NCBI RefSeq assembly: GCF_902626525.1
Contig: NZ_CACOFR010000003.1
Coordinates: 62,001-126,000 of the forward strand
From: an uncultured Prochlorococcus sp.
GTDB lineage: Bacteria > Cyanobacteriota > Cyanobacteriia > PCC-6307 > Cyanobiaceae
Length of the DNA: 64,000 nucleotides
Direction of reading: 5' to 3'
Shown: positions 38,418-47,301 of the stretch, piece after piece
Layout: each line of letters starts with the position of its first letter
Position numbering within the stretch: position 1 is the stretch's first letter
The notes under the pieces: generated by a model
Seen by the model: only the letters and a program-made list of their open reading frames with translations
What the model was told of the DNA's origin: nothing
Databases searched by the model: none
Translations under genes and position numbers: made by a program

Positions 38418-39374
38418 ATGAAAGAAGTTTCCAAAACTGGTCACTTCACTATTGATTTGCCAAATTCTGATGCGGCTACAGCATTATCCGGACCTGGAAA
38501 TTCTTTTTTAAAAAAGTTTGAGTCTCTTACGGGCGTTTCTTTAACTATAAGAGGTTTACAACTCGAGATGAACGGTATCATATCCAAGATTGAAAGGGCA
38601 TCAGCGTTGGTAGAGCTTACAAGGCCAATTTGGGAACAAGGCTTAGAAGTTCCAGAAGTAGATCTTAAAGCTGCTCTAAGTTCTTTAAATATGGGAGAGT
38701 CATCTTCCCATGCCGAACTTGGGAAAAAAGTTCTTGCTCGTTCCAAAGAAGGAAAATATTTAAGGCCAAGAACAATAAGGCAAAAAGAATATGTTGAATC
38801 AATTGAAAACTTTGATCTTACATTTGCAATTGGTCCTGCAGGCACTGGTAAAACATTCTTGGCAACTGTTTGCGCTGCAAGATTATTGAATGAGAAAAAA
38901 ATAGAAAAAATTGTTTTAACAAGGCCAGCCGTAGAAGCTGGCGAAAGTTTGGGATTCCTTCCTGGAGATTTGCAACAAAAAGTAGATCCATATTTAAGAC
39001 CCCTATTTGATTCTTTACATAGTATTTTTGGATTTGATAGAACAAATTCGTTAGTCGATAAAGGAATTATTGAAGTTGCTCCTCTAGCATTTATGAGAGG
39101 TAGAACCTTAGATAATTCTTTGATTATCTTGGATGAAGCACAAAATACAACTTGCTCTCAAATGAGAATGTTTTTGACAAGATTAGGTGAGAGATCAAAA
39201 ATGGTTGTAAACGGAGATATTACTCAAATTGATTTAAAAAAAGATGAGGAAAGTGGCCTCATAGAAGCATCAAGAATCTTCTCTGAAACTGAAGGCATAA
39301 AATTTTGTTATTTGAATGTTGAAGATGTGGTTCGCCATCCTTTAGTTCAGAAAATTATTGAGGCTTATCAATAA
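38418..39374 (+). CDS. phoH: PhoH-like ATPase
   Basis: This P-loop protein of the PhoH family has 318 residues. The Walker A motif is FAIGPAGTGKTFLAT, and the Walker B region is NSLIILDEAQNTTCSQMRMFLTRLG. PhoH signatures LTRPAVEAGESLGFLPGDLQQKVDPYLRPL and VVNGDITQIDL are clear. Its biochemical role is not settled; relatives are linked to RNA metabolism and ribosome-associated processes. Position right after ffh and rpsP fits a translation-linked role. Confidence 0.93.
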   Translation: MKEVSKTGHFTIDLPNSDAATALSGPGNSFLKKFESLTGVSLTIRGLQLEMNGIISKIERASALVELTRPIWEQGLEVPEVDLKAALSSLNMGESSSHAELGKKVLARSKEGKYLRPRTIRQKEYVESIENFDLTFAIGPAGTGKTFLATVCAARLLNEKKIEKIVLTRPAVEAGESLGFLPGDLQQKVDPYLRPLFDSLHSIFGFDRTNSLVDKGIIEVAPLAFMRGRTLDNSLIILDEAQNTTCSQMRMFLTRLGERSKMVVNGDITQIDLKKDEESGLIEASRIFSETEGIKFCYLNVEDVVRHPLVQKIIEAYQ

Positions 39375-39447
39375 ATTTATAACTCTGGAGATCCGTACCC
39401 TGAAATTTTAAAAATCAAGTAGAATAAAATCATATTTAATAAAAAAA

Positions 39448-40185
39448 ATGCCAGCAAGTAGTAATTTCAATCAAGCTATTCGTGAAGCACAAACTAGTTC
39501 AATTATTGGACCTAATGTTGTTCAAAAAGCTTTACCTTATGTAGGTGGAGGTATGGTTCTAACTTCTTTGGGTGTTCTAGCAGGTGTCTCACTAATTGCA
39601 ACAAATCCTGGTCTTTTCCAGTCTCTTTCAATAGTTGCATTAATTGCAGAATTGATTTTGTTTTTTATAGCTACAAGCGCTGCAAATAATGCAAATAATG
39701 CAAAGGCCTTGCCTTTACTTACAGGATTTAGTTTGTTAACTGGATTCACCTTAAGTGGAATAGTTGCTTTAGCAATAGGAACAATTGGTATTGGTTCGGT
39801 TGGAACAGCTGCCTTAGCTACTGGTATAACTTTCGTTATTGCCTCTTATACTGGCCAAAGAATGAGTGATAGTGTTGGTCAAGCACTAAGTGGTGTAGTT
39901 GGTCTTGGATTGATAGGACTGCTCATAGCAATGTTTGTCCAATTAATTGGCGGATTCTTTGCTCCAGGAGTTTTTGGTGGGTCAGGACTCGAATTGATAA
40001 TCGCAGGATTTGGAACTGTCTTATTTGTTGCAATGTCTTTCGTTGATTTCTATACAATGCCAAGAAGATATAATGATGATCAATACCTTGCGGGGGCTTT
40101 AGGTATGTATCTAACTTATATAAATCTTTTCGTTTTTATATTGAGATTAATGATTGCACTTCAAGGCGGAGGAAGAAGAGACTAA
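39448..40185 (+). CDS. Bax inhibitor-1/YccA family membrane protein
   Basis: This 245-residue integral membrane protein has about seven helices from residue 30 on. The family features are the TGFSLLTGFTLSGIVALAIG segment, SYTGQRMSDS, the helix with FVAMSFVDFYTMPRRY, and the DDQYLAGALGMYLTYINLFVFILRLM ending. Bacterial members are linked to calcium leak and membrane protein quality control; YccA modulates FtsH, whose gene is at 53.5 kb. The function here is inferred only from family. A strong terminator follows. Confidence 0.85.
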   Translation: MPASSNFNQAIREAQTSSIIGPNVVQKALPYVGGGMVLTSLGVLAGVSLIATNPGLFQSLSIVALIAELILFFIATSAANNANNAKALPLLTGFSLLTGFTLSGIVALAIGTIGIGSVGTAALATGITFVIASYTGQRMSDSVGQALSGVVGLGLIGLLIAMFVQLIGGFFAPGVFGGSGLELIIAGFGTVLFVAMSFVDFYTMPRRYNDDQYLAGALGMYLTYINLFVFILRLMIALQGGGRRD

Positions 40186-40209
40186 ATAAATTACATAAAA
40201 AACCAACCC

Positions 40210-40238
40210 AAAGCGTAGATTTATTTCTACGCTTTTTT
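40210..40238 (+). terminator. Intrinsic terminator of the BI-1/YccA gene
   Basis: A 9-bp perfect stem (AAAGCGTAG 40210-40218, CTACGCTTT 40227-40235) with an 8-base loop runs into a T-run. It fits between the two convergent genes. The reverse strand lacks a T-run after the stem, so it serves the plus-strand gene. Confidence 0.85.
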
Positions 40239-40764
40239 ATTGGGCGATATCAAGAATTTGTTTTTTTATGAATTCTTTTTGCTCGGAGTCATATTTGACT
40301 GAATTATCAAAACTATTACCCATATCATCTAAGTCTCTGAGGACTTGATTGACAGACTTTGTGACTGACTTAGTTTCTAGCAGTCTTAGAATAGCCTTAC
40401 ATCTATCTGAAATGTTTTCTGATGTTATCTCATATTCACGATTATTATCTCTTCGATGAATAATAATTTGAGCGGAACTCATTATTAAATTTTTTACTAA
40501 TATATTTGTTACAGCATCACCACCCTCGTTCAGTTTATAAATTAGTGAAAAAGGAAGTTTATCTAACAAAAAACAATCTTTATCTGATAAGGCGTATGCA
40601 AAAAATCCTCTGAGTCCATTTCTTGTTTTAGTTAGCTCTGCGATTCTATCTGCTAAAACCTCTTCGCTAAGTAAATCTTCACCCCACTCTTTGCACCATT
40701 GTGCGGATATGTTTATTGCTTGAGTGAACGAAGCTTCTTTTAAATTTATGGCTTTTTTTTTCAT
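40237..40764 (-). CDS. Conserved cyanobacterial protein of unknown function
   Basis: This soluble 175-residue protein is not recognised. It lacks a signal peptide or membrane helix and is predicted largely helical. Notable segments are FTQAINISAQWCKEWGEDLLSEEVLADRIAELTKTRNGLRGFFAYALSD in the N-terminal half and NLIMSSAQIIIHRR in the middle. The frame and composition look genuine, and it is divergent from era with about 38 bases between. The pattern suggests a small core protein of picocyanobacteria. No role can be assigned. Confidence 0.65.
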   Translation of the reverse strand: MKKKAINLKEASFTQAINISAQWCKEWGEDLLSEEVLADRIAELTKTRNGLRGFFAYALSDKDCFLLDKLPFSLIYKLNEGGDAVTNILVKNLIMSSAQIIIHRRDNNREYEITSENISDRCKAILRLLETKSVTKSVNQVLRDLDDMGNSFDNSVKYDSEQKEFIKKQILDIAQ

Positions 40765-40802
40765 TTTTGATCAGAATTTTATTATTGATGCATTAAAAGT
40801 CT

Positions 40803-41714
40803 TTGGCCAATTATAGATCTGGGTTTGTAACTTTACTAGGAAGGCCAAATGTCGGTAAATCTACTTTAATAAATAAATTGATTGGAGAAAAAATAACAAT
40901 TACTTCTCCAATAGCGCAAACTACTAGAAATAAATTAAAAGGAATACTTACTACAGACAATGGGCAAATAATTTTTGTTGATACGCCTGGTGTTCATAAA
41001 CCTCATCATCGACTTGGAGAGATATTAGTAAAAAACGCGAAAGCTGCAATTAATGGAGTTGATATGGTAATTTTTGTAATTGATTCAAGTAAAGAACCTG
41101 GTAGAGGTGATGAATATATTTTGAACTTTCTAATCGCAAATAAAACTGAGTTTATTGTGGCATTAAATAAGTGGGATTTGGTTAATAAAGAATTTAGAAA
41201 TTTGCGATTAGAACAATATAGAAGATTTTTTGGAATTAATAGGAACTTTCAAATTTTAAGTGCTTCTCAAGGAGAGGGATGTTCTGAACTAGTCGATATG
41301 GCACTTAATTTTCTTCCAGAGGGACCAAAACTTTATGGTGAAGAGACGATTTGCGACCAACCATTAGATAACTTATTATCTGATTTAGTAAGAGAGCAGG
41401 TATTAAAAAATACGAGAGAAGAGGTACCTCATAGTGTCGCAGTAAAGATAGAAAAGATAGAGGAAATGAAAAGAAAAAATGGCAAAGTTTTTACAGCTAT
41501 TTTGGCTACTATTATTGTTGAAAGATCAACTCAAAAAGGCATTCTTATTGGAAAGAAAGGTTCAATGTTAAAAATGATTGGTCAGTCAGCAAGATCAAAT
41601 ATGTCAAAATTAATTGATGGTCCAGTTCACCTAGAGTTGTTTGTGAAAGTTGTTCCAAATTGGAGAAAAAAAGAATCAAGGTTAATTGAGTTTGGTTATG
41701 AGGAGGATTTCTAG
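40803..41714 (+). CDS. era: GTPase Era
   Basis: Era binds 16S rRNA and aids 30S assembly. GTPase motifs are GRPNVGKSTLINKLIG (G1), TTRNK (G2), VDTPGVHKPHH (G3) and NKWD (G4). The C-terminal KH domain is visible as GILIGKKGSMLKMIGQSAR. It has 303 residues and starts at a TTG (40803). Its stop codon is followed with no gap by the ATG of the trmD-ispF frame, so the genes are surely co-translated or co-transcribed. Confidence 0.95.
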   Translation: MANYRSGFVTLLGRPNVGKSTLINKLIGEKITITSPIAQTTRNKLKGILTTDNGQIIFVDTPGVHKPHHRLGEILVKNAKAAINGVDMVIFVIDSSKEPGRGDEYILNFLIANKTEFIVALNKWDLVNKEFRNLRLEQYRRFFGINRNFQILSASQGEGCSELVDMALNFLPEGPKLYGEETICDQPLDNLLSDLVREQVLKNTREEVPHSVAVKIEKIEEMKRKNGKVFTAILATIIVERSTQKGILIGKKGSMLKMIGQSARSNMSKLIDGPVHLELFVKVVPNWRKKESRLIEFGYEEDF

Positions 41715-42935
41715 ATGAGTGGTTTTAATTTTGATGTAATTACATTGTTCCCTAAAGCTTTTGAATTAATAAATAATTTAGGGGTTATAACAAAAGCTCT
41801 AGATAAGAATTTGATCGATGTAAATTTACATGATTTGAGAGAATATGGAGAAGGTTCTTACAGACAAGTAGACGATAAACCTTATGGAGGAGGAGCAGGT
41901 ATGGTATTAAAACCTGAACCTATTTATAAGGCATATGAATCAATTAGAAAATTACCTAAAAGTAAAACTTTGCTGATGACCCCACAGGGTAAAGTCCTAA
42001 AGCAAAAAGATCTTGCGAGATGGATCTGTTTAGATCAAATAATAATTATTTGTGGTCAATATGAAGGTTTTGATGAAAGGATTAGATGTTTAGCTGATGA
42101 AGAGATATCGATAGGCGATTATGTACTTTCTGGAGGTGAAATACCCGCCATATCAATAATTAACGGTTTGACTAGATTATTACCAGGAACTCTTGGTGAT
42201 CCAGACTCCTTGGTCGATGAGAGTCATAATTCTTCTTTATTAGAATATCCTCAATACACGAGGCCATTAACTTTTAAAGATATGAAAGTGCCAAATATTC
42301 TAGTAAGCGGTAATCATGAAGAGATTAAATCGTGGAGAAGAAAAAAAAGTTTTGAAAGAACATTGGAGAGAAGAAGTGACTTAATTTCAAATGAAAACTA
42401 CAAAAAATCCCCACAAAGTAAGAGAATAATAAAAGAAAATAATCAATTCATGAAATTTAGAATAGGTAACGGATACGATATTCACAGATTAACGGAGGAT
42501 AGAGATCTAATAATTGGAGGTGTGAAATTGCATCATCCTGAAAATTTAGGATTGGATGGTCATAGTGATGCAGATGTATTAAGTCACTCAATAATGGATG
42601 CATTATTGGGAGCACTCTCACTGGGTGATATAGGGAAATATTTCCCACCTTCTGATGAAAAATGGAAAAATGCTGATAGCTTGTTTTTATTATCAAAAGT
42701 AATTGACTTGATAAGAAAAGATGGTTGGGAAATAAATAATATTGATAGTGTTCTTGTCGCTGAAAGGCCAAAAATTTTGCCACATATTAAATTAATGAAA
42801 AAAAATATTTCCGAGATCTTAAATATTGATGAAAATTTAATTGGGATTAAAGCAACTACGAATGAAAGATTGGGCCCAGAAGGAAGAGAGGAGGGTATAA
42901 GTTGCCATTCGGTTGTTTTACTTGAGAAAAAATGA
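41715..42935 (+). CDS. trmD-ispF: Fused tRNA (guanine37-N1)-methyltransferase TrmD and IspF (MECDP synthase)
   Basis: One uninterrupted 406-codon frame carries two enzymes. Residues 1 to about 230 are TrmD ([37 protein letters not shown]), which methylates G37 of tRNAs. Residues 246-406 are IspF ([48 protein letters not shown]), which makes the cyclic diphosphate of the MEP isoprenoid pathway. A linker of about 15 residues joins them with no stop codon. An ATG at 42450 could start a separate 161-residue IspF, but it has no clear ribosome site. Both families are full length. The next gene overlaps the stop by four bases. Confidence 0.92.
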   Translation: MSGFNFDVITLFPKAFELINNLGVITKALDKNLIDVNLHDLREYGEGSYRQVDDKPYGGGAGMVLKPEPIYKAYESIRKLPKSKTLLMTPQGKVLKQKDLARWICLDQIIIICGQYEGFDERIRCLADEEISIGDYVLSGGEIPAISIINGLTRLLPGTLGDPDSLVDESHNSSLLEYPQYTRPLTFKDMKVPNILVSGNHEEIKSWRRKKSFERTLERRSDLISNENYKKSPQSKRIIKENNQFMKFRIGNGYDIHRLTEDRDLIIGGVKLHHPENLGLDGHSDADVLSHSIMDALLGALSLGDIGKYFPPSDEKWKNADSLFLLSKVIDLIRKDGWEINNIDSVLVAERPKILPHIKLMKKNISEILNIDENLIGIKATTNERLGPEGREEGISCHSVVLLEKK

Positions 42936-43378
42936 AATTAAATTTAAATTTAAAAAGAAAATTCCAACGATTTTGTTTAATATTAATTTGCTTAATAACT
43001 TTAATATTTCAATCTGATATTCCAAATTTAAAAGCTCTTCCTATGAAAAATTATCATGATGAAATTGTTATAGAAGAATTAAGACTTAAAGTCCCTGCAG
43101 ATGGAAAAGCAGCATGGTTGAAGGCTGAAAAAGAGATATGGGATCCATGGTTATCTTCTCAAGATGGTTTTTTAGGGAGACAATTATTTTGGGATAAAGA
43201 AAAAGAAGAGGCTTTAATATTGGTAAATTGGAAAAGTAAGAAATTATGGAAAAGTATTCCAATGTCAGAAGTAAATATAGTCCAAGAAAAATTTGAGGAT
43301 AATGTTAAAAATGCTTTAAATGTTAGTAAAAATCCTTTTGAATTAATTTATGAGGGAGAGTTAGATAAGCAAGGATGA
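42932..43378 (+). CDS. TIGR03792-like secreted or membrane-anchored protein
   Basis: The 148 residues have a hydrophobic N-terminal signal or anchor (about 14-28, [15 protein letters not shown]). After it comes a domain that resembles the antibiotic-monooxygenase ferredoxin-like fold of the cyanobacterial TIGR03792 family: [42 protein letters not shown] and [16 protein letters not shown]. No catalytic residues are known for the family. It overlaps the gene before (ATGA) and the gene after by four bases, so it belongs to the era-trmD/ispF-larB chain. Confidence 0.7.
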   Translation: MKLNLNLKRKFQRFCLILICLITLIFQSDIPNLKALPMKNYHDEIVIEELRLKVPADGKAAWLKAEKEIWDPWLSSQDGFLGRQLFWDKEKEEALILVNWKSKKLWKSIPMSEVNIVQEKFEDNVKNALNVSKNPFELIYEGELDKQG

Positions 43379-44031
43379 ATTTAGATATCAGGTTTGATTT
43401 CCAAAGAAGAGAAAGGCTTGGACTTATTGAAGCGATTTGGGGACAAGATAAAAGTATCGATCAACTAAAAAGGGTAATTGAAAATGTTTTAGGTAAAAAT
43501 GAGGTCGTTTTCATTACAAGGATTAATAGTGAAAAAGCTAATAATATTTTAAATTTATATAATGATGCACGATTCTATGAAGAAGCAAAATGTCTAATAA
43601 TTGGTGAAAATTTGAATAAACTAAATACAAATAAAAAAGTTGCCATAATTTCTGGAGGTTCAAGTGATTTGGCTGTAACGCTTGAAGCTAAATTAGCTCT
43701 TGAAATTTATGGAGTAAAAAGTCAATCTTTTATAGATGTTGGAGTAGCAGGACTTCATAGATTAATTAGTCAGTTAGAGGAAATAAATAAATATGATGTA
43801 TTAATAGTTTGTGCTGGAATGGAAGGAGCTTTAGCAACCGTTGTGGGAGGATTATTGGCGCAACCGATAATTGCTGTGCCTGTCTCAATAGGCTACGGCG
43901 TTAGCAAGAATGGAAAAACTGCTTTAAATAGTATGTTGTCTAGTTGTTCTCCAGGTATTCCAGTTATGAATATTGATAATGGTTATGGAGCAGCAATGGC
44001 GGCTCTAAGAATTATTAAAAGTATTTCCTAA
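43375..44031 (+). CDS. larB: LarB/CpmA family protein (PurE-like, nickel-pincer cofactor carboxylase type)
   Basis: The 218 residues contain a PurE/AIR-carboxylase-like C-terminal domain: VAIISGGSSDLAVTLEAKLALEIYG, DVGVAGLHRL, VCAGMEGALATVVGGLLAQPIIAVPVSIGYG and NIDNGYGAAMAALRI. In lactobacilli LarB carboxylates nicotinic acid adenine dinucleotide to build a nickel cofactor. The Synechococcus homolog CpmA was first described as a circadian phase modifier. No larC or larE is adjacent. Its start overlaps the preceding gene by four bases. Confidence 0.8.
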   Translation: MNLDIRFDFQRRERLGLIEAIWGQDKSIDQLKRVIENVLGKNEVVFITRINSEKANNILNLYNDARFYEEAKCLIIGENLNKLNTNKKVAIISGGSSDLAVTLEAKLALEIYGVKSQSFIDVGVAGLHRLISQLEEINKYDVLIVCAGMEGALATVVGGLLAQPIIAVPVSIGYGVSKNGKTALNSMLSSCSPGIPVMNIDNGYGAAMAALRIIKSIS

Positions 44032-44035
44032 ATAC

Positions 44036-44167
44036 TTACTTTTTTTCTATTTCTAATAGGGTTTCTATCCATAAATTGAGTTGTTTTGAAAGCATTCCTT
44101 CTTCTCTCATTTTGATTGCTTTAATCACAACAGCAGTGTTTACCCACTCTGGAAATCTTTTCGGCAT
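44036..44167 (-). CDS. Small hypothetical protein, 43 residues
   Basis: An ATG-to-TAA frame encodes MPKRFPEWVNTAVVIKAIKM and continues through EEGMLSKQLNLWIETLLEIEKK. The peptide is amphipathic, basic at the start and ends in a lysine-rich helix. There is no membrane segment. The codon pattern resembles the neighbours, and a second small frame of the same orientation lies just upstream. No known family is recognised. It starts where larB has just ended on the opposite strand. Confidence 0.5.
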   Translation of the reverse strand: MPKRFPEWVNTAVVIKAIKMREEGMLSKQLNLWIETLLEIEKK

Positions 44168-44233
44168 TTATTTTTTATGCAGTAACTATAATTTGGTATA
44201 GATTTTTATAAAAACAAGATCTAATTAACAAAT

Positions 44234-44401
44234 TTAATCTTTTATGTTTAATTTTGTTTCTAATCTAGACAACTCAGAAGAGGTATGATCGCTTTCTACA
44301 TTTTTTAATCTCTCTAATAACTCAGATAAATCTTTATGGGCTAATTCACCATTTTCTTCCCATTTTAGGGATCTTGAGTTATTGTCAATTTTTTCTTTCA
44401 T
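44234..44401 (-). CDS. Small hypothetical protein, 55 residues
   Basis: The frame begins at ATG 44401 and encodes an acidic, helical peptide (SLKWEENGELAHKDLSELLERLKNVESD and ETKLNIKD) with heptad-like Leu spacing that could form a short coiled coil. The family is not recognised. It sits alone between thiS and the 43-residue ORF, both on the same strand. The protein-like composition supports it more than chance would, but there is no independent evidence. Confidence 0.5.
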   Translation of the reverse strand: MKEKIDNNSRSLKWEENGELAHKDLSELLERLKNVESDHTSSELSRLETKLNIKD

Positions 44402-44513
44402 TATTTTATTTTAGTAATAAGAATATATAACGAAAAAACAAAAATTTTGGTAAATGTTTCAAGCTTAAACTTAAAAAATTATGAAGATTTTTAATTTATC
44501 AATTATTTATCAA

Positions 44514-44723
44514 TTAACCTCCCCCAACTATTGAAACAATTTCTAGATTATCTCCATCTTTAAGTTTTACTTTTCCCCATTTTATTGAATTAATTATTGA
44601 ATTATTTAATTCGACAACAATGGAATTGGGTTTATATCCCATTGAGTTTAGCACTACTGATAGTAGCGCATTTTCTTGATCAAGTTCAATTTTTTTTTCC
44701 TCTCCATTTACCTTGATTTTCAT
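44514..44723 (-). CDS. thiS: Sulfur carrier protein ThiS
   Basis: This ubiquitin-like sulfur donor is used for building the thiazole of thiamine. The 69 residues end in the required Gly-Gly (VSIVGGG), where sulfur is carried as a thiocarboxylate. The beta-grasp pattern MKIKVNGEEKKIELDQENALLSVVL and VVELNNSII is typical. It overlaps the end of thiE by 38 bases in another frame, so thiE-thiS expression is tightly linked. Confidence 0.92.
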   Translation of the reverse strand: MKIKVNGEEKKIELDQENALLSVVLNSMGYKPNSIVVELNNSIINSIKWGKVKLKDGDNLEIVSIVGGG

Positions 44724-45768
44724 GAGATAACTCTTTTAGGATCATAATAGCGTCTCCTTTTGGATCTTCAGAATTCATTAATTGCGAAACTAAGGCAACT
44801 TTTTTAAAACCAGAGTTTTTTAAATATGAAATATTATTTGTCGTAACTCCACCAATAGCAAACCAAGGAATATGCAGATCTTTTGTCAATGTTTTGATTT
44901 TTTCAATACCTAAAGGTTTTTTGTCTTTTTTAGTTGCAGTTTCGAATATTGGTCCTATTCCTATATAGTCACAACCATCTTTAAGAGCATTTGAAATATC
45001 ATTTTTATTGTTTGCACTTATACCAATTATTTTTGAATAACCTAATAATTTCCTCGCACTTTTTAAGTCTAGATCATCTTGTCCGAGATGAATACCATCT
45101 GCATTTGATGCAAGAGCTATATCAACTCTATCGTTAATGATGAAAAGTGAATTATATCTTTTACACAGATTTTTAATATGAATTGCTTCTTGAAGATGAT
45201 CTTTATCGGTTCCAGTTTTAAACCTATGTTGAATGATTCTTACTCCCGCAATTAATATGTCTTCTATTATTGTTAATAAGTTTTTCTTTTGATCTGTGAT
45301 GACATATAAATCATTTACATTTAATATTTCCTCCGAATTCTTACGTTTGCTTAAACTTAATAAGTCAATCTCTAGAGTATAAATTTCATATCTAATTTCT
45401 GAAGCGATTTTTGAAAGCTCTTTATTATGTAGTCTTGAGAATTCTTCTATTACCCTTAAAGCTTCTTGAACTCTCCCTGCATTAGAGCTTATGATCTGTT
45501 CTGGAGTTTTTCTGTTGATTTGTTCTTGATGAGTCAATCCTTTGCATTTGTCTTCAATATAGTTTCTGGATTTTTTATAAACTTCTAAATGATTTTTTCC
45601 TAAAATTTGTCTAAAATTTTTTATCTTTTCTACAAATTCTTCTTTGCCTAAGCCAAATCTTGCCCAGTCCTCTATTACTCTTAATCCTTCTCTAGCTCTA
45701 TCTAGATTGGCGTCAATTATTTGAAATATTCGTAAATCTTCATTATCTGTGGAATTGGAATTCTGCAT
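44686..45768 (-). CDS. thiE: Thiamine-phosphate synthase with N-terminal ThiD2-type domain
   Basis: The C-terminal part (about 155-345) is ThiE, joining the pyrimidine and thiazole parts of thiamine: LYVITDQKKN, VRIIQHRFKTG, LFIINDRVDIALASNADGIHLGQDDL, IGISANNKND, DYIGIGPIFETATKKD and PWFAIGGV. The N-terminal 150 residues (ANLDRAREGLRVIEDWARFG and NAGRVQEALRVIEEFSRL) match the ThiD2 domain found fused in cyanobacteria. The length of 360 residues agrees with this two-domain form. ribF lies seven bases upstream and thiS overlaps downstream. Confidence 0.92.
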   Translation of the reverse strand: MQNSNSTDNEDLRIFQIIDANLDRAREGLRVIEDWARFGLGKEEFVEKIKNFRQILGKNHLEVYKKSRNYIEDKCKGLTHQEQINRKTPEQIISSNAGRVQEALRVIEEFSRLHNKELSKIASEIRYEIYTLEIDLLSLSKRKNSEEILNVNDLYVITDQKKNLLTIIEDILIAGVRIIQHRFKTGTDKDHLQEAIHIKNLCKRYNSLFIINDRVDIALASNADGIHLGQDDLDLKSARKLLGYSKIIGISANNKNDISNALKDGCDYIGIGPIFETATKKDKKPLGIEKIKTLTKDLHIPWFAIGGVTTNNISYLKNSGFKKVALVSQLMNSEDPKGDAIMILKELSHENQGKWRGKKN

Positions 45769-45775
45769 TGGAAAT

Positions 45776-46699
45776 TTATTTTTTGTGGTTTTTAAAGATT
45801 CTTAAGGCGTTAACTCTATCCTTTTCAATTTGATTAGAGAGTTGATCTACATTGTCGAATTGGATTTGAGATCTTAGCTTTTCAACTGGTTCTACTGATA
45901 AATTTAAACCATAAAGATTGAAATCTTTGTTTATAAGATGAACTTCAACTGCAGATGGTAAGAGAGGATTTATTGTTGGTTGAGAGCCAAGATTCATAAC
46001 AGATGCAATTTTTTGATTGGAATTTTCTATAGTTGTCCAAGCCGCATAGACTCCTTCTCCAGGTAAAAATTTTCTGCCATCAATTTCAAGGTTTGCGGTA
46101 GGCCATCCTATACTTTGCCCAATACCTTTACCTTTAACAACCTTTCCACTGAAGCTATAAGGCCTATTAAGAATTTTAAAAGCATTTTTTAGGTCACTAT
46201 TCTGTAATAAATCTCTTATTCGGCTACTGCTAATTCTACCTTCTTTGTCTTCTAAAATTGGAATGATTTTTAGTTTTATATCAGTATCTTTTATCATATT
46301 TTTTATTGTATTAATATCTCCACTTCTTCTAAACCCAAATTTAAAATTAGCACCTACAGATATATTTTTTGCTTGTAATTGATTTATCAAAATATCTCTT
46401 ACAAACCTTTCTGCACTTAAATTAGATAGTTTCTTATCAAAAGGAATCAGAACCAATTGTTCAATCCCAAGATTCTCAAGAATAGGAAGTTTTTCGTCAG
46501 GAAGATCAAGTCTGAGGCGCATCTCTTTGTATAGAACTTCTCTTGGATGAGGCCAGAAGCTGGCAATTGTTGGGGTGTATTGGTTCTCTTCAACAACACT
46601 TTCTATTAATTTTCTGTGGCCAGCATGTAGGCCATCAAAACTTCCAATAGCGATTGAAGTAGGATTCTTCACTTCAGATGGCGATATTATAGAGATCAA
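45776..46699 (-). CDS. ribF: Bifunctional riboflavin kinase / FAD synthetase
   Basis: RibF converts riboflavin to FMN and FAD. The N-terminal nucleotidyltransferase half has AIGSFDGLHAGHRKLI, VGANFKFGFRRSGD and SSSRIRDLL. The C-terminal kinase half has FSGKVVKGKGIGQSIGWPTANLE and GVYAAWTTI. The 307-residue length is normal. The start is a TTG at 46699. It precedes thiE by seven bases, forming a short cofactor operon ribF-thiE-thiS. ribD, an earlier riboflavin step, is at 52 kb. Confidence 0.95.
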   Translation of the reverse strand: MISIISPSEVKNPTSIAIGSFDGLHAGHRKLIESVVEENQYTPTIASFWPHPREVLYKEMRLRLDLPDEKLPILENLGIEQLVLIPFDKKLSNLSAERFVRDILINQLQAKNISVGANFKFGFRRSGDINTIKNMIKDTDIKLKIIPILEDKEGRISSSRIRDLLQNSDLKNAFKILNRPYSFSGKVVKGKGIGQSIGWPTANLEIDGRKFLPGEGVYAAWTTIENSNQKIASVMNLGSQPTINPLLPSAVEVHLINKDFNLYGLNLSVEPVEKLRSQIQFDNVDQLSNQIEKDRVNALRIFKNHKK

Positions 46700-46767
46700 A
46701 AGATTACGTGCAATTTTATGAATTTGATGGCAAATTTGAATAGATCATAGTTTATTCAATCAAATGA

Positions 46768-47301
46768 ATGTCTGACAAAATTGATTTTCAGTCGCTTTCA
46801 TTTGGAATGCGGCGGATTGGGTGGATACGCTTTTGGGTTCAATCCATTTTAAGTGTTGTTGTTGCAGCTGTTTTGCTTTTTTCAAATGTTGTAAATAATA
46901 GCGAAGGACAGCTTGGCTTGACTCCTGGTCTATCACTCACAACAATAGCCCTGATTTTACTACTTTTTAGTCTTTGGCAGGGTTGGTTAATAGTTAGAAC
47001 AGGTAGAGCAATCGCAAGTAACGCGAGACCTTCGAGAGGACAAACAAGTAAATTAATTAAAAGAGGTTTAGTAGTTGATTTGTTAGGAATCTTTTTTGGA
47101 TTAATTGGATATCAAGCACTTATGGGTGCTTTATTTATTCAAGCTTCCTCTCAAACAACTGGACAATTGATAACAGCTTCATCTGATATCCCAATTACTG
47201 GTCTTGAGATTTTATCAGTTTTAAGTAATACACAAGTTATTGCTGCTCACTTCTTTGGACTTTGCTTTTCTTTATGGCTATTGAGAAGGATTTATAAATG
47301 A
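46768..47301 (+). CDS. DUF3611 family membrane protein
   Basis: This 177-residue protein has four membrane segments. The characteristic opening is [29 protein letters not shown], followed by [22 protein letters not shown] and a long loop before [21 protein letters not shown]. The pattern is that of the DUF3611 family, restricted to cyanobacteria and plastids, of unknown role. It is divergent from ribF with 68 bases between, and its end overlaps convergent surE by 24 bases. Confidence 0.8.
   Translation: MSDKIDFQSLSFGMRRIGWIRFWVQSILSVVVAAVLLFSNVVNNSEGQLGLTPGLSLTTIALILLLFSLWQGWLIVRTGRAIASNARPSRGQTSKLIKRGLVVDLLGIFFGLIGYQALMGALFIQASSQTTGQLITASSDIPITGLEILSVLSNTQVIAAHFFGLCFSLWLLRRIYK

Noticed and set aside
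38441-38845. 134-residue minus-strand frame
   Set aside because: It is the antisense shadow of phoH.
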